DNA of 64,000 bases, from contig JBHGAV010000015.1 of NCBI GenBank assembly GCA_041946685.1, positions 1 through 64,000 of the forward strand, in the 5' to 3' direction. Position 1 is the first letter of the stretch; each line of letters begins with the position of its first letter. The notes under the pieces were generated by a model, which saw only the letters and a program-made list of their open reading frames with translations, had not been told where the DNA came from and did no database searches. Both the position numbers and the translations under genes were made by a program. This stretch comes from JBHGAV01 sp041946685 (lineage in GTDB: Bacteria; Acidobacteriota; Terriglobia; Bryobacterales; Bryobacteraceae). This document shows, in pieces, positions 8,608 through 17,309 of this stretch.

Positions 8608-10694
8608 GGTCCCGTCACTCGTTTCAGGGCCACTTCCGTGGCCGCGAGCAGCGCTTCCGGGCCGACCGGAGCGCCGGTGGCGCCCCGCATCCAGAGATCG
8701 GGCGCAAGCCTGCCTTGCCGGGTGACGCGCTCCACCTCCGGGCCGATCTTGCCGGCCTTCTTCATGTGCTCCTCAAGCTGGTGCGCGATCAGGTGGCCGA
8801 TGGGATAGTCCGGCAGGTAGAGCTGCGAGTTGATCATGTGCGAGTAGATTCCGAGCAACACCACGTCTCGCTTGCGGAAGACCGGAGCGTAGTAGCGGTT
8901 CCAGGTGTCCGCCGCAATCTGAAGGACCGCCGCCTTCAACTGGGCCGGAGTCGCATCCGGGTGATCGTACATCCAGTGCCAGACTGCCATGTCTACCAGG
9001 GCCACGCCCGCAATCTCATAGGTGGCCCAGTAGTCGTTCAGCGTCTTCAGCGCCTCGCCGCCGGGGTCTGCCGCCGCAAGTCCCAACAGCCCCAGGTCGT
9101 TGGCCTGGAAGACGAAGGCGACGGCCTCGGTGAACGCAGTGTTGGGGACGCCGGCGAGCGAGTAGTAGTCCACGTCCTTGAGCGAGAAGGTCTGCTCGAC
9201 GTTGTGCCCCATCTCGTGCACGGCGATGTTGTAGCCCTTGTAGTCCATTCCCTTTGCGCCGACGCGGGTGCGGAGGCGGGATGGCGCCTGGCGCATGAGG
9301 GTGCCGGCGGCGTGCCCCGAGCCCCGGGCCGGCTCGACTACGATGTTGGCGGCGAGGTACCGGGCGCGTTCCGGGGTGAAGCCCAGCCACTGGAACATGC
9401 GGGGCATGTCCTGGTGGTAACTTTCTGCGGACGGGTATTTCTTGCGGGTGATCTCGTCCAACTGCGCTTCGGTGTACTTGCCCCGCGGCCGGAAGCCGCT
9501 GTACCAGATGTCGAACGGCTCGAGGGGGCGGCCGAGGCGGCTCTCGATCAAGGCGGCCACCTTGGGGGCGAGCGGCGACGTAAGCACCCGCTCGAACATC
9601 TCGCGCACGCGGCTCTCGGGCAATTCCCGGTCCTCGTCAAACCGGCGGGCGATGTGCGTGGGCGCTGTGGGGGAGTAAGGATCGGCGCGTCTCAGGGCGC
9701 GGAAGACGTCCAGCAGCACGGCGTAGCGTGTGTCCGGCTCAGCCGCATTGCCGGCCTGCGCTCCGGCCGCCGGCGAACGATCGCTGTCCTTGACGTCTGA
9801 GGCGCGAACGGTGTTCTTCGCCGGGTCCCAGTCCACCAGGGGGTTGTCGATCACCGACTTGGGGATGGTCTGCCGTACGATATGCTCCATCACCTGGGAG
9901 ATCATGCGCTGCCTGGGCAGGCCGTCCGTCTCCGCGTAGTCGGCCTTCAGTTGATCGCGGAGGTTCCAGTGCGAAAGCAGACGCATCCCGGCGGGAAACA
10001 AGCGACGGCCGCTGTCGTCGACCAGGTGGTGCATCCAGATGTTGTAGCTCGCGATGTATTGTTCCGAACGGGCGGTCGCCTCCGCGATCGCCAGGTTGAC
10101 CTCCGAGGGAACGCGGCTGCGAAAGCGCTCGGCGAGGCGCGCCTCGGCCCACTGGCGGCGGCTCCAGTTCGCGCCCTGGCCGAGCTTTTCCTCCAGCGAG
10201 GGAAGGGGGAAGTTCAACAGGATGGTGAAGGCCAGCTTGTTCTTGAACAAGTCATCCGTCGTATGGGCCGCAGGATCATATCCTGCAAAGACCTCGTCAT
10301 AGGGGAGAATGGGGCCCAGGTCGAGGTCGGTCTGGGTGCGGAACGCCATCTGGATCTCATTCATGTGTCCGTCGAGCTGCTCGAACAGCCGCTCGCAACG
10401 CGAGAAGAGCGTGTCAATGGCCGCTTGGTCGCCCGCGAAGCTACGGTCGACAAACTCTTCGAACACGGCGGCGTCCCCGTCCTCCTCCCGCCAGTAGCCG
10501 GCGACCTGCTTCAACCCGCGCTCCAGGCGGGCACGCTGCGCCTCGCCATACTTCGCCGTAAGCTGGGCGACCATCTTTGAAATGGAGCCGTCCATCCACG
10601 CGGGACGGCGGTTCTCCGTCCTCGGCTGGCTACGGCAACCCAACAGAAGAGCGGCGGACGCGACCGCGACCAGGAAGCGCGACGACACCGGCAT
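8604..10694 (-). CDS. Putative zinc metallopeptidase lipoprotein (HEMGH, gluzincin type)
   Basis: 696 residues. The N-terminus has a lipoprotein signal ending LLLGC (cysteine 20). The zinc site is HEMGH (H493-E494, H497), followed 25 residues later by a glutamate in NTAFTEA (E523), the HExxH-x25-E arrangement of gluzincins. I do not recognise the exact peptidase family. The long helical N-terminal half and the late active site recall M2/M3-like thermolysin-fold peptidases, but this is inference. It is probably anchored on the periplasmic side. AAGGAGGATG precedes the ATG at 10694, so the start is secure. Its leader lies in the 411-bp gap discussed under the RNA candidate. Confidence 0.75.
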   Translation of the reverse strand: MPVSSRFLVAVASAALLLGCRSQPRTENRRPAWMDGSISKMVAQLTAKYGEAQRARLERGLKQVAGYWREEDGDAAVFEEFVDRSFAGDQAAIDTLFSRCERLFEQLDGHMNEIQMAFRTQTDLDLGPILPYDEVFAGYDPAAHTTDDLFKNKLAFTILLNFPLPSLEEKLGQGANWSRRQWAEARLAERFRSRVPSEVNLAIAEATARSEQYIASYNIWMHHLVDDSGRRLFPAGMRLLSHWNLRDQLKADYAETDGLPRQRMISQVMEHIVRQTIPKSVIDNPLVDWDPAKNTVRASDVKDSDRSPAAGAQAGNAAEPDTRYAVLLDVFRALRRADPYSPTAPTHIARRFDEDRELPESRVREMFERVLTSPLAPKVAALIESRLGRPLEPFDIWYSGFRPRGKYTEAQLDEITRKKYPSAESYHQDMPRMFQWLGFTPERARYLAANIVVEPARGSGHAAGTLMRQAPSRLRTRVGAKGMDYKGYNIAVHEMGHNVEQTFSLKDVDYYSLAGVPNTAFTEAVAFVFQANDLGLLGLAAADPGGEALKTLNDYWATYEIAGVALVDMAVWHWMYDHPDATPAQLKAAVLQIAADTWNRYYAPVFRKRDVVLLGIYSHMINSQLYLPDYPIGHLIAHQLEEHMKKAGKIGPEVERVTRQGRLAPDLWMRGATGAPVGPEALLAATEVALKRVTGP

Positions 10695-10810
10695 GTGTTT
10701 TCATCCTCCTTGGAATAGTGTCCCCCCAACGAGGGGAGTTGTCACGCCGGCTGCCCGCAGGCTCTGCATATGAGGTTTCCGTACTAGCCCAAACTAGACC
10801 GAAGAGGGTA

Positions 10811-10838
10811 TTGACTGGCGGCACAGGTGGAGTATCCT
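10811..10838 (+). promoter_or_regulatory. Sigma-70-like promoter with no coding gene downstream
   Basis: TTGACT (10811-10816) and TATCCT (10833-10838) are separated by 16 bp on the plus strand. No plus-strand gene follows for more than 5 kb, so if it is real it would transcribe the structured region at 10845-11100. Confidence 0.4.
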
Positions 10839-10844
10839 GAGCTT

Positions 10845-11100
10845 GGGACCCTGAAGCGGTTGGGCCCCATGAGCGGCGCAAAAGCCCGCGCCGCTCGGAA
10901 TGGAGGCTGCTATAGAGCCTTACAGCGGCGAGGGGCGGGCGCTTCCGCACTTCGGCTGCCGGCAGTGAAAGGGTCGTGGACGGCCTGAAGATGAGCGCTT
11001 GAAATGCGCGGCGCGTGTTGCGCACAGTGAAGGCGTTGGCACGATTCTTGAGGACCGACAGAGCGCGAAGCCCCGCCCCTGGTAAAGATAGCTCCCGAAG
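10845..11100. ncRNA. Candidate structured non-coding RNA (long irregular hairpin)
   Basis: The gap between the metallopeptidase and coaX genes (10695-11105) has no convincing ORF but contains strong secondary structure. Arm 10931-10948 pairs with 11063-11080 as 9+5+3 bp with one unpaired base on each side. Inside, CACGA/TCGTG and TGCGC/GCGCA pairs continue an interrupted hairpin of about 150 nt. A perfect 9-bp stem (GAGCGGCGC, 10871-10879, with 10888-10896) lies next to it. The overall shape resembles 6S RNA, but I cannot match a sequence signature. The strand is uncertain because the hairpin folds both ways; the promoter at 10811 favours plus. RNase P, tmRNA and SRP RNA core motifs are absent. 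Confidence 0.4.
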
Positions 11101-11105
11101 GCGTC

Positions 11106-11885
11106 TCAACGTGAGCAGCAAGGGTGGCCTCGCGCCCAGATCATGCGCAGGCCTTCGAGAGTCAAATTCTCATCCACATCCTTCAGATAGCGCGAGCCGC
11201 GGGTGATCATGCCGGCTTGCCCCCCTGTCGCGACGATTCTTGTGCCGGGTCCGAGCTGCGCAATCATGCGCTCCAGGATGCCGTCGATCATCCCAATCGC
11301 GCCGTAGTACAGGCCGGACTGGATGCTGCCGACGGTGTTGGTGCCGATTAGTCTCGCCGGCTCGCGGAAGTCCACCAGGGGAAGACGCGCAGTCTTGGCG
11401 AACAGCGCCTCGACGGCGATCCCAATTCCCGCAGCGATCAAGCCGCCCAGGTAGCGCCCGGAGGAAGAAACGGCGTCGAAGGTGATCGCCGTCCCCAGGT
11501 CCACCACCACGCAGGGGCCTCCGTACTTGGCGAATGCCGCCACGCTGTTCACGATGCGGTCGGCACCGACCTCGGCTGGGTTGTCGTAGGAGATCTCCAA
11601 GCCGGTATCGGTGGAGTGCGTCACGAACACCGCCGTCTGGTCGAAGTATTTTTCTGACATCAGTGCCAGGGCGGAGTCCAGCGGCGGAACGACGCTGGAG
11701 ACGATCACCCCGTCCACTTTCGCCAGATTCAGGCCGGAGAGCGAGAAGACGTTGCGCAGGAGCACGCCGAATTCGTCCGCCGTCTGGTCGAGCACCGTGC
11801 GCAGGCGCCACCGTCCGATGAGGCTCGCGTCCTCGAACGCGCCGATGGTGATGTTGGTATTCCCGGCGTCAAGAGCCAGCAGCAT
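11106..11885 (-). CDS. coaX: Type III pantothenate kinase
   Basis: 259 residues. It catalyses the first step of coenzyme A synthesis, phosphorylation of pantothenate, in the cytoplasm. The N-terminal phosphate-binding motif is LLALDAGNTNITIGAF. The second family motif GADRIVNSVAAF and VVVDLGTAITFDAV are present, so the ASKHA-fold active site looks complete. It overlaps birA by 17 bp and is the last gene of the valS-nadC-birA-coaX operon. The birA-coaX pairing is common in bacteria, which supports both calls. Confidence 0.96.
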   Translation of the reverse strand: MLLALDAGNTNITIGAFEDASLIGRWRLRTVLDQTADEFGVLLRNVFSLSGLNLAKVDGVIVSSVVPPLDSALALMSEKYFDQTAVFVTHSTDTGLEISYDNPAEVGADRIVNSVAAFAKYGGPCVVVDLGTAITFDAVSSSGRYLGGLIAAGIGIAVEALFAKTARLPLVDFREPARLIGTNTVGSIQSGLYYGAIGMIDGILERMIAQLGPGTRIVATGGQAGMITRGSRYLKDVDENLTLEGLRMIWARGHPCCSR

Positions 11886-12504
11886 GGACGACTCCTTTCC
11901 TGGCCGCTTCGGAATACAGGCGAATAACCCGTTCGCTGCCCTCCTCCTGGAGCAGCGCCGCGAACTTGTCGACCGACAGCAGGAGCCGAACCAGAAGGTC
12001 CTCCCGCGAGTGTGGGCGGCCCGACACCAGGCGAAGCGAGGCGGCAGTCTCCGCCAACTCGCCGGGGAATCCCTCTTGGTTCACGTTTATCCCGACTCCG
12101 GCGATGACGGCGGCCGGGGTCCCCTGTGCGAGGATGCCCGCACACTTCTTCCCGTTCGCCAGGAGGTCGTTCGGCCACTTCAGATCACACAAGATGCCGC
12201 TGGAGTTGAGGATCGCCTCACGGGTCGCGAGCCCGAGCGCCAGGGTGAGAGAGGTGAGGGAGTCCGCCGGCAGCTCCGGGCGGAGGACGACGGAGACGTA
12301 CAGCCCCGCGTCTTTCTCGGAATACCAGCTTCGCCCATGCCGGCCCTGGCCGGCGGTCTGCTCGTCGGCTCCCACCACGGTCCCGTGCGGACAGCCGGCC
12401 GCCGCCAGCCGCGCCGCCTCGGTCATCGTCGAGCCGACGGTATCCAGCCAGACCACCTCGCGATGGGGCAGGCGCGCGCGGACGGAACCGGCATCCAAAG
12501 GCAT
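11869..12504 (-). CDS. birA: Biotin--[acetyl-CoA-carboxylase] ligase
   Basis: 211 residues. It activates biotin and attaches it to the carrier protein; its likely substrate, AccB, is encoded 41 kb away in this window. The catalytic loop ADEQTAGQGRHGRSWYS and the biotin-binding strand KWPNDLLANGKKCAGILAQG are clear. The N-terminal DNA-binding domain of repressor-type BirA is missing, so this is a monofunctional ligase with no operator-binding role. The ATG lies 2 bp after the nadC stop, indicating an operon. Confidence 0.95.
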   Translation of the reverse strand: MPLDAGSVRARLPHREVVWLDTVGSTMTEAARLAAAGCPHGTVVGADEQTAGQGRHGRSWYSEKDAGLYVSVVLRPELPADSLTSLTLALGLATREAILNSSGILCDLKWPNDLLANGKKCAGILAQGTPAAVIAGVGINVNQEGFPGELAETAASLRLVSGRPHSREDLLVRLLLSVDKFAALLQEEGSERVIRLYSEAARKGVVHAAGS

Positions 12505-12506
12505 TG

Positions 12507-13346
12507 TCAGATCATTTGCAGGCGGAAATTGATGTCAACGGCGCTGGCCGAGTGCGTGATCGCGCCGCAGGACACAAAGTCCGCGCCGGTCGCGGCATAG
12601 GCGCGGATGTTCTCGAGGTTGATGCCGCCCGACAACTCCACCTGGGCGCGCTGGCCAATGAAACGTATGTGTTCGGCTGCTTCCTCGGGGGAGAAGTTGT
12701 CCAGTAAGACCCATTTGGCGCCGCAGTCCAGAGCTTCCTCGAGCTCGGCATGGCTGTGCACCTCGATCTCCACCAGCAATCCGGTGCGGAAAGCCCTCTC
12801 CAGGGCCGCACGCACCCCGCCCGCCGCGGCGACGTGATTGTTCTTGATCAGGACCGCGTCGTAGAGACCCATGCGGTGGTTGGTAATGCCGCCGGCCGCT
12901 GCGGCCATCTTCTCCAGCCGCCGCAGGCCGGGAGTGGTCTTGCGCGTGTCGAGAACCTTGCACCGGGTTCCGTTCACGGCGTCGGCGTAACGCCGGGCCA
13001 CAGTGGCGACACCGCTCAGCCGCTGCAAGAAGTTCAACGCGACGCGTTCGCACTCCAGCAGCGTTCTGGCTCCCCCCCGCACCCAGGCGATGGGCTCGCC
13101 GGCGGCGATCCGCACCCCGCTGGTGGCGGCCATGCGCACCTCATCCACGCCGCCGCGCATCTGGTAGATGACGGGCAACAACTCCACGCCGGCTACGACG
13201 AGCGCCTCCCGGGCCTGAAAACAGCCCTCCGCCTTGCGGTCTGGCGGGACGCAGGATTCAGACGTGATATCGCCCGGTCCTATATCCTCTTCCAGCGCGC
13301 GCCACACGGCTTCATGGATGTCGGGATGGGTTACGTCGAATGTCAT
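12507..13346 (-). CDS. nadC: Nicotinate-nucleotide pyrophosphorylase (carboxylating)
   Basis: 279 residues. It converts quinolinate and PRPP to nicotinate mononucleotide in de novo NAD synthesis. The family signatures LNFLQRLSGVATVARRY and KVLDTRKTTPGLRRLEK are present, as are HRMGLYDAVLIKNNH and the C-terminal ELSGGINLENI. The length is normal. The start overlaps the valS stop as ATGA, indicating translational coupling. Confidence 0.97.
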   Translation of the reverse strand: MTFDVTHPDIHEAVWRALEEDIGPGDITSESCVPPDRKAEGCFQAREALVVAGVELLPVIYQMRGGVDEVRMAATSGVRIAAGEPIAWVRGGARTLLECERVALNFLQRLSGVATVARRYADAVNGTRCKVLDTRKTTPGLRRLEKMAAAAGGITNHRMGLYDAVLIKNNHVAAAGGVRAALERAFRTGLLVEIEVHSHAELEEALDCGAKWVLLDNFSPEEAAEHIRFIGQRAQVELSGGINLENIRAYAATGADFVSCGAITHSASAVDINFRLQMI

Positions 13347-15982
13347 GCCTCAGGCAACGCCTCCAGGGCCGCGCGGCTCTTGCTCAATTGAGCTTCGTAG
13401 TCGGCGAGTTTTGAGCGGATCGAATCCACCACGCGGGCAGGAGCGCGGCTCAGGAACTCCTGGTCCTCCAATTGCCTCCGGGAGTTCCCAATGACCTTGC
13501 CGAGCTGCTCGATCTCCTTGGCCAGGCGCCTTCGCTGGGACTCCACCTGCGCCAGCGGCAGGCGCAGCACCAGGTCAAACTCCGGAGTGGAGCGGACCGC
13601 GCCACCCGCAGGCCCGACCGTGCCGGACGAGAGCTCCAGCGTCACGTTCGCCAGCTTCTGGATCACATCCTGCTGGCTCCGGGCAAGCTCTGCCGCAGCG
13701 CCCCGCGCGTACAGCACGGCGCTGAGCGACTGCTTGGGGTCGGCCTTCAGATCGGCCCGGAGGTTGCGCGCGGCGGTGACGATCTCCTGCATCAATTCCA
13801 TTTCCCGCTCAGCGGGTACGGCTGCGAAGGCCGGATCGGGTTCCGGGTAACGAGCCAAAGCTAAGAAGGCCGGACGATCCCCGTCCGCTGACAGCCTCTG
13901 CCATAGCTCCTCGGTGAGGAACGGCATAAGAGGGTGGAGCAGCCGCAGGGATCGCTCGAAAACGTAGAGCACGTTGCGCCAGTCGGTGGTGAGCCCCGAT
14001 TTCTCGGTGAAGCGCAGCTTCTTGATCTCCACGTACCAGTCGCAGAATTCGTGCCACAGGAACTGCCAGAGGACCTGGGCGGCTTCGTGATAGCGGTACC
14101 TCTCGATGGCGCGGCCCGCGGCTTCCGCGCAAGCGTTCAGGCGGCTCAGAATCCAACGGTCTTCCAGGCTCTCGGGCAGGGGCGAAGCCGGAACGCGAGG
14201 CTCGACGCCCGAGCGCTCCATGTTCAGGAAGAGAAAACGCGCGGCGTTCCAGATCTTGTTGGCGAAGGCGCGGGCGCTCGCCATGCGCTCCTCGGTGAGC
14301 ACGATGTCGGTGCCCGGCGCGGCCCCCAGCAGCAGCGACATCCGGACGGCGTCCGTGCCGAACTTCTCCGTTACGACGAGGGGATCGATCACGTTGCCGC
14401 GCGTCTTAGCCATCTTCTGGCCCTCGGCGTCACGAACCAGAGCGTGAATGTAGACCTCGCGGAACGGGACGTCACCCATGAACTCCACGCCCATCATGAC
14501 CATCCGCGCGACCCAGAAGAACAAGATGTCGAAGCCGGTGATCAGCAGCGAAGTCGGGTAGTAGGTCTTCAGGTCACTGGTCTGGTCCGGCCAGCCCAAG
14601 GTAGAGAAAGGCCATAACGCGGAACTGAACCAGGTGTCGAGCACGTCTGGGTCCTGCAGGATGGCAGACGAGCCGCAGGAGCCGCAGGCGGCGGGCTCCT
14701 CGCGCGACACGGTGAGGCCCGCGCAGTCGGCGCAATGCCAGGCCGGGATGCGGTGTCCCCACCAGAGCTGCCGGGAGATGCACCAATCGCGGATGTTGTT
14801 CATCCACTCGAAGTAGGTCTTGGTGTAGTTCTCCGGCGTGATCCGTATGCGGCCGTCTTCCACAGCGCGAATGGCGGGCTCGGCCAGTGGTTTGGTCCTT
14901 ACGAACCACTGCGTCGAGACCAGCGGCTCCACGACGGTCTTGCAGCGCTGGCACTTCCCGATGGCGAGCGGATAGGGCTCGATCTTCTGAAGCAGTCCCA
15001 GATCTTCCAGGTCTGCGACCACCTTCCGGCGAGCCTCAAGCCGGTCCAGGCCCGCATAGGGGCCGGCTTCCGAGGTCATTCGGCCGTCGTCGCCGATAAC
15101 CTTGATCTTCTCCAGATTGTGGCGCTTGCCCGCCTCGAAGTCGTTGGGATCGTGCGCCGGGGTGACCTTGACGGCGCCGGTGCCGAACTCGGGATCGGCG
15201 AGCTCGTCCAGGATCAGTGGGATGCTGCGGTTCATCAGCGGGAGGGTGACTCGGCTCCCGTGAAGATCCCGGTAGCGCTCGTCTCGGGGATTCACGGCCA
15301 CCGCCGTGTCACCCAGCATGGTTTCCGGACGCGTGGTCGCGACCACCAGGTGACGGCCGGCGTCCTGCACCGGGTAGCGGATGTGCCAGAGGTTTCCCTG
15401 TGTCTCCTCGCGGACCACCTCCAAGTCGGAGAGTGCGGTGTGACAGCGCGGGCACCAGTTCACCATGTACTCGCCGCGGTAAATGAGACCCTTCTCGTAG
15501 AGGCGGACGAAGACCTCGCGCACGGCGCGCGAAAGGCCGGGGTCCATGGTGAAGCGCTCGCGGCTCCAGTCGCAGCTCGCCCCAAGCTGCCGCATCTGGC
15601 GCTTGATGGTGCCGCCGTATTCTTCCTTCCATTCCCAAACGCGCTTGACGAAGGCTTCGCGCCCCATCTCGCGCCGCCTGAGCCCCTCGGCGGCGAGCTT
15701 GCGCTCCACGACCATCTGGGTGGCGATGCCCGCGTGGTCGGTGCCGGGCAGCCACAGGGTCCTGTCGCCGCGCATCCTGTGCCAGCGGACGGTGACGTCG
15801 ATCTCGGTGTGTTCGAGCATATGGCCCATGTGCAGCGAGCCGGTGACGTTGGGCGGCGGGATGACCAGGCAGAAGACGGGTCCTTCGTGCGACTCGTCGG
15901 GACGAAACACGCCTGATTCGATCCAGCGCTCAGCCCACTGCGGCTCAAAGCGTTGGGGCTCGTACACCTTGTCGATTTCCAT
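13343..15982 (-). CDS. valS: Valine--tRNA ligase
   Basis: About 879 residues. Class I synthetase charging tRNA-Val. The HIGH-type motif is PPNVTGSLHMGHML. The second motif reads KMAKTRGNVIDP, a variant of the usual KMSKS. The editing domain, anticodon-binding domain and C-terminal coiled coil (QVESQRRRLAKEIEQLGKVI) are all present. I prefer the ATG at 15982 (MEIDKVYEPQRFEPQWAERW), where family similarity begins; an ATG at 16003 adds seven residues. No strong Shine-Dalgarno is seen for either. It heads the minus-strand operon with nadC, birA and coaX and is divergent from the aminotransferase gene. Confidence 0.97.
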   Translation of the reverse strand: MEIDKVYEPQRFEPQWAERWIESGVFRPDESHEGPVFCLVIPPPNVTGSLHMGHMLEHTEIDVTVRWHRMRGDRTLWLPGTDHAGIATQMVVERKLAAEGLRRREMGREAFVKRVWEWKEEYGGTIKRQMRQLGASCDWSRERFTMDPGLSRAVREVFVRLYEKGLIYRGEYMVNWCPRCHTALSDLEVVREETQGNLWHIRYPVQDAGRHLVVATTRPETMLGDTAVAVNPRDERYRDLHGSRVTLPLMNRSIPLILDELADPEFGTGAVKVTPAHDPNDFEAGKRHNLEKIKVIGDDGRMTSEAGPYAGLDRLEARRKVVADLEDLGLLQKIEPYPLAIGKCQRCKTVVEPLVSTQWFVRTKPLAEPAIRAVEDGRIRITPENYTKTYFEWMNNIRDWCISRQLWWGHRIPAWHCADCAGLTVSREEPAACGSCGSSAILQDPDVLDTWFSSALWPFSTLGWPDQTSDLKTYYPTSLLITGFDILFFWVARMVMMGVEFMGDVPFREVYIHALVRDAEGQKMAKTRGNVIDPLVVTEKFGTDAVRMSLLLGAAPGTDIVLTEERMASARAFANKIWNAARFLFLNMERSGVEPRVPASPLPESLEDRWILSRLNACAEAAGRAIERYRYHEAAQVLWQFLWHEFCDWYVEIKKLRFTEKSGLTTDWRNVLYVFERSLRLLHPLMPFLTEELWQRLSADGDRPAFLALARYPEPDPAFAAVPAEREMELMQEIVTAARNLRADLKADPKQSLSAVLYARGAAAELARSQQDVIQKLANVTLELSSGTVGPAGGAVRSTPEFDLVLRLPLAQVESQRRRLAKEIEQLGKVIGNSRRQLEDQEFLSRAPARVVDSIRSKLADYEAQLSKSRAALEALPEA

Positions 15983-16027
15983 TGGAAATTCCCAATATAT
16001 CATGCGGTCTCAAATGGAGCCTTCCGT

Positions 16028-16033
16028 TACAAT
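16028..16033 (+). promoter_or_regulatory. -10 box placed for a leaderless alaC transcript
   Basis: TACAAT lies 8 nt before the ATG at 16042. Transcription starting 7-8 nt after this box would begin at or within a base or two of the ATG. No Shine-Dalgarno sequence is present, which fits a leaderless mRNA. There is no good -35. Confidence 0.45.
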
Positions 16034-16041
16034 GGATATCT

Positions 16042-17223
16042 ATGACAGACGACTTCTATCGCATTCGCAAGCTGCCTCCCTACGTGTTCGCCGTGGTGAA
16101 CGAGATGAAGGCACGCCTGCGGGCCGCACAGATGGATGTCGTCGACCTGGGGATGGGCAACCCCGACGGCCCGACGCCTTCCATCGTGGTCGAGAAGCTG
16201 GCCGAAGCGGCCGCGAACCCGCGGAATCACCGGTACTCGATGTCGCGCGGAATCCCGAACCTGCGGCTGGAGATCGTGAAGCGCTACAAGGAGCGCTACG
16301 GTGTGGATCTGGACCCGGAAACCGAGGCCATTTCCACCATCGGCGCCAAGGACGCGCTCGCGCACCTGCTGTTCGCGGTGATCGGGCCGGGAGACGACGT
16401 TGCAGGCCCGAACCCCTGCTACCCGATTCACCAGTACGGCGTCATCATGGCGGAGGGCAACGCCATCACGCTCCCGATGCCGGATGCGGCTACGTTCCTG
16501 GAGCGGCTGAAGGACCACTACCGCTCCGTGGCGAAGAAACCGAAGATGATCCTGATCTCCTTTCCGCAGAACCCCACCACCGAGTGTGTGGACCTGGAGT
16601 TCTTCCGCGAGATCATCCGCCTGGCCGCCGAGCACGGCACCATGGTGGTGCACGACTTCGCCTACGCCGATCTTGGCTTCGACGGATACGTGCCGCCCAG
16701 CATTCTCCAGGTGGACGGCGCCAAGGAAGTGGCGGTCGAGATCTACTCGATGTCGAAGAGCTTCAACATGGCCGGCTGGCGGGTGGGCTTTTGCCTGGGC
16801 AACCGCACGATGATCGCGGCCCTGGCGCGCATCAAGAGCTACCTGGATTACGGGATCTTTCAGCCGATCCAGATTGCCTCGATCATCGCCCTGCGCGAAT
16901 GCGGCGAGGATACCAAGAAGATCCGCGCCGTCTATCAGGACCGGCGCGACGTGCTCATCGAGGGGCTAAGCCGCGCTGGGTGGGAGGTCAAGCCTCCGCG
17001 CGGCACCATGTTCGTCTGGGCGCCGCTGCCGGAGCCTTACCGTGCGGCCGGCTCGCTTGAGTTCTCAAAGCTGCTCCTGGAGAAGGCCCTGGTGGCCGTC
17101 TCACCGGGCATCGGCTTCGGCCCGATGGGCGAAGGCTTCGTGCGCTTCGCCCTGGTCGAGAACGAGCACCGCACAAAGCAGGCGACAGCGTCTATCCGCA
17201 GATTCCTCAAGGGGAAGAGCTAG
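16042..17223 (+). CDS. alaC: PLP-dependent aminotransferase, AlaC-like (alanine/glutamate-pyruvate)
   Basis: 393 residues, fold-type I class I/II aminotransferase. The N-terminus RIRKLPPYVFAVVNEMK and the segment VVDLGMGNPDGPTP are characteristic of AlaC/YfdZ rather than aspartate aminotransferases. The PLP lysine is in SMSKSFNMAGWRVGF (about K239). Likely reaction: glutamate + pyruvate to 2-oxoglutarate + alanine. The start at 16042 (MTDDFYRIRKLPP) is preferred over an in-frame ATG at 15982 that would extend into the valS start region. Related enzymes include LL-diaminopimelate aminotransferases, which cannot be fully excluded. Confidence 0.85.
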   Translation: MTDDFYRIRKLPPYVFAVVNEMKARLRAAQMDVVDLGMGNPDGPTPSIVVEKLAEAAANPRNHRYSMSRGIPNLRLEIVKRYKERYGVDLDPETEAISTIGAKDALAHLLFAVIGPGDDVAGPNPCYPIHQYGVIMAEGNAITLPMPDAATFLERLKDHYRSVAKKPKMILISFPQNPTTECVDLEFFREIIRLAAEHGTMVVHDFAYADLGFDGYVPPSILQVDGAKEVAVEIYSMSKSFNMAGWRVGFCLGNRTMIAALARIKSYLDYGIFQPIQIASIIALRECGEDTKKIRAVYQDRRDVLIEGLSRAGWEVKPPRGTMFVWAPLPEPYRAAGSLEFSKLLLEKALVAVSPGIGFGPMGEGFVRFALVENEHRTKQATASIRRFLKGKS

Positions 17224-17309
17224 GAGCAGCCCGGCAGTCTGCTCGCCTTGACTACCTGCGCGGGGGCGTGATAGGGTTTCGACGAAGACATCGGATGGAG
17301 GTGTCTGCA

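Noticed and set aside
8460..9800. 446-codon plus-strand ORF over the metallopeptidase
   Set aside because: Antisense shadow; the minus frame has a signal, HEMGH site and good ribosome-binding site.
10695..11105. RNase P RNA, tmRNA or SRP RNA in the coaX gap
   Set aside because: The universal core motifs of these RNAs (for example GAGGAAAGTCC, or the SRP GGAAGGAAGCA loop) are not present on either strand; only a 6S-like shape remains possible.
11130..11180. TTGACT on the minus strand inside coaX as a promoter for the RNA
   Set aside because: No -10 box at acceptable distance.
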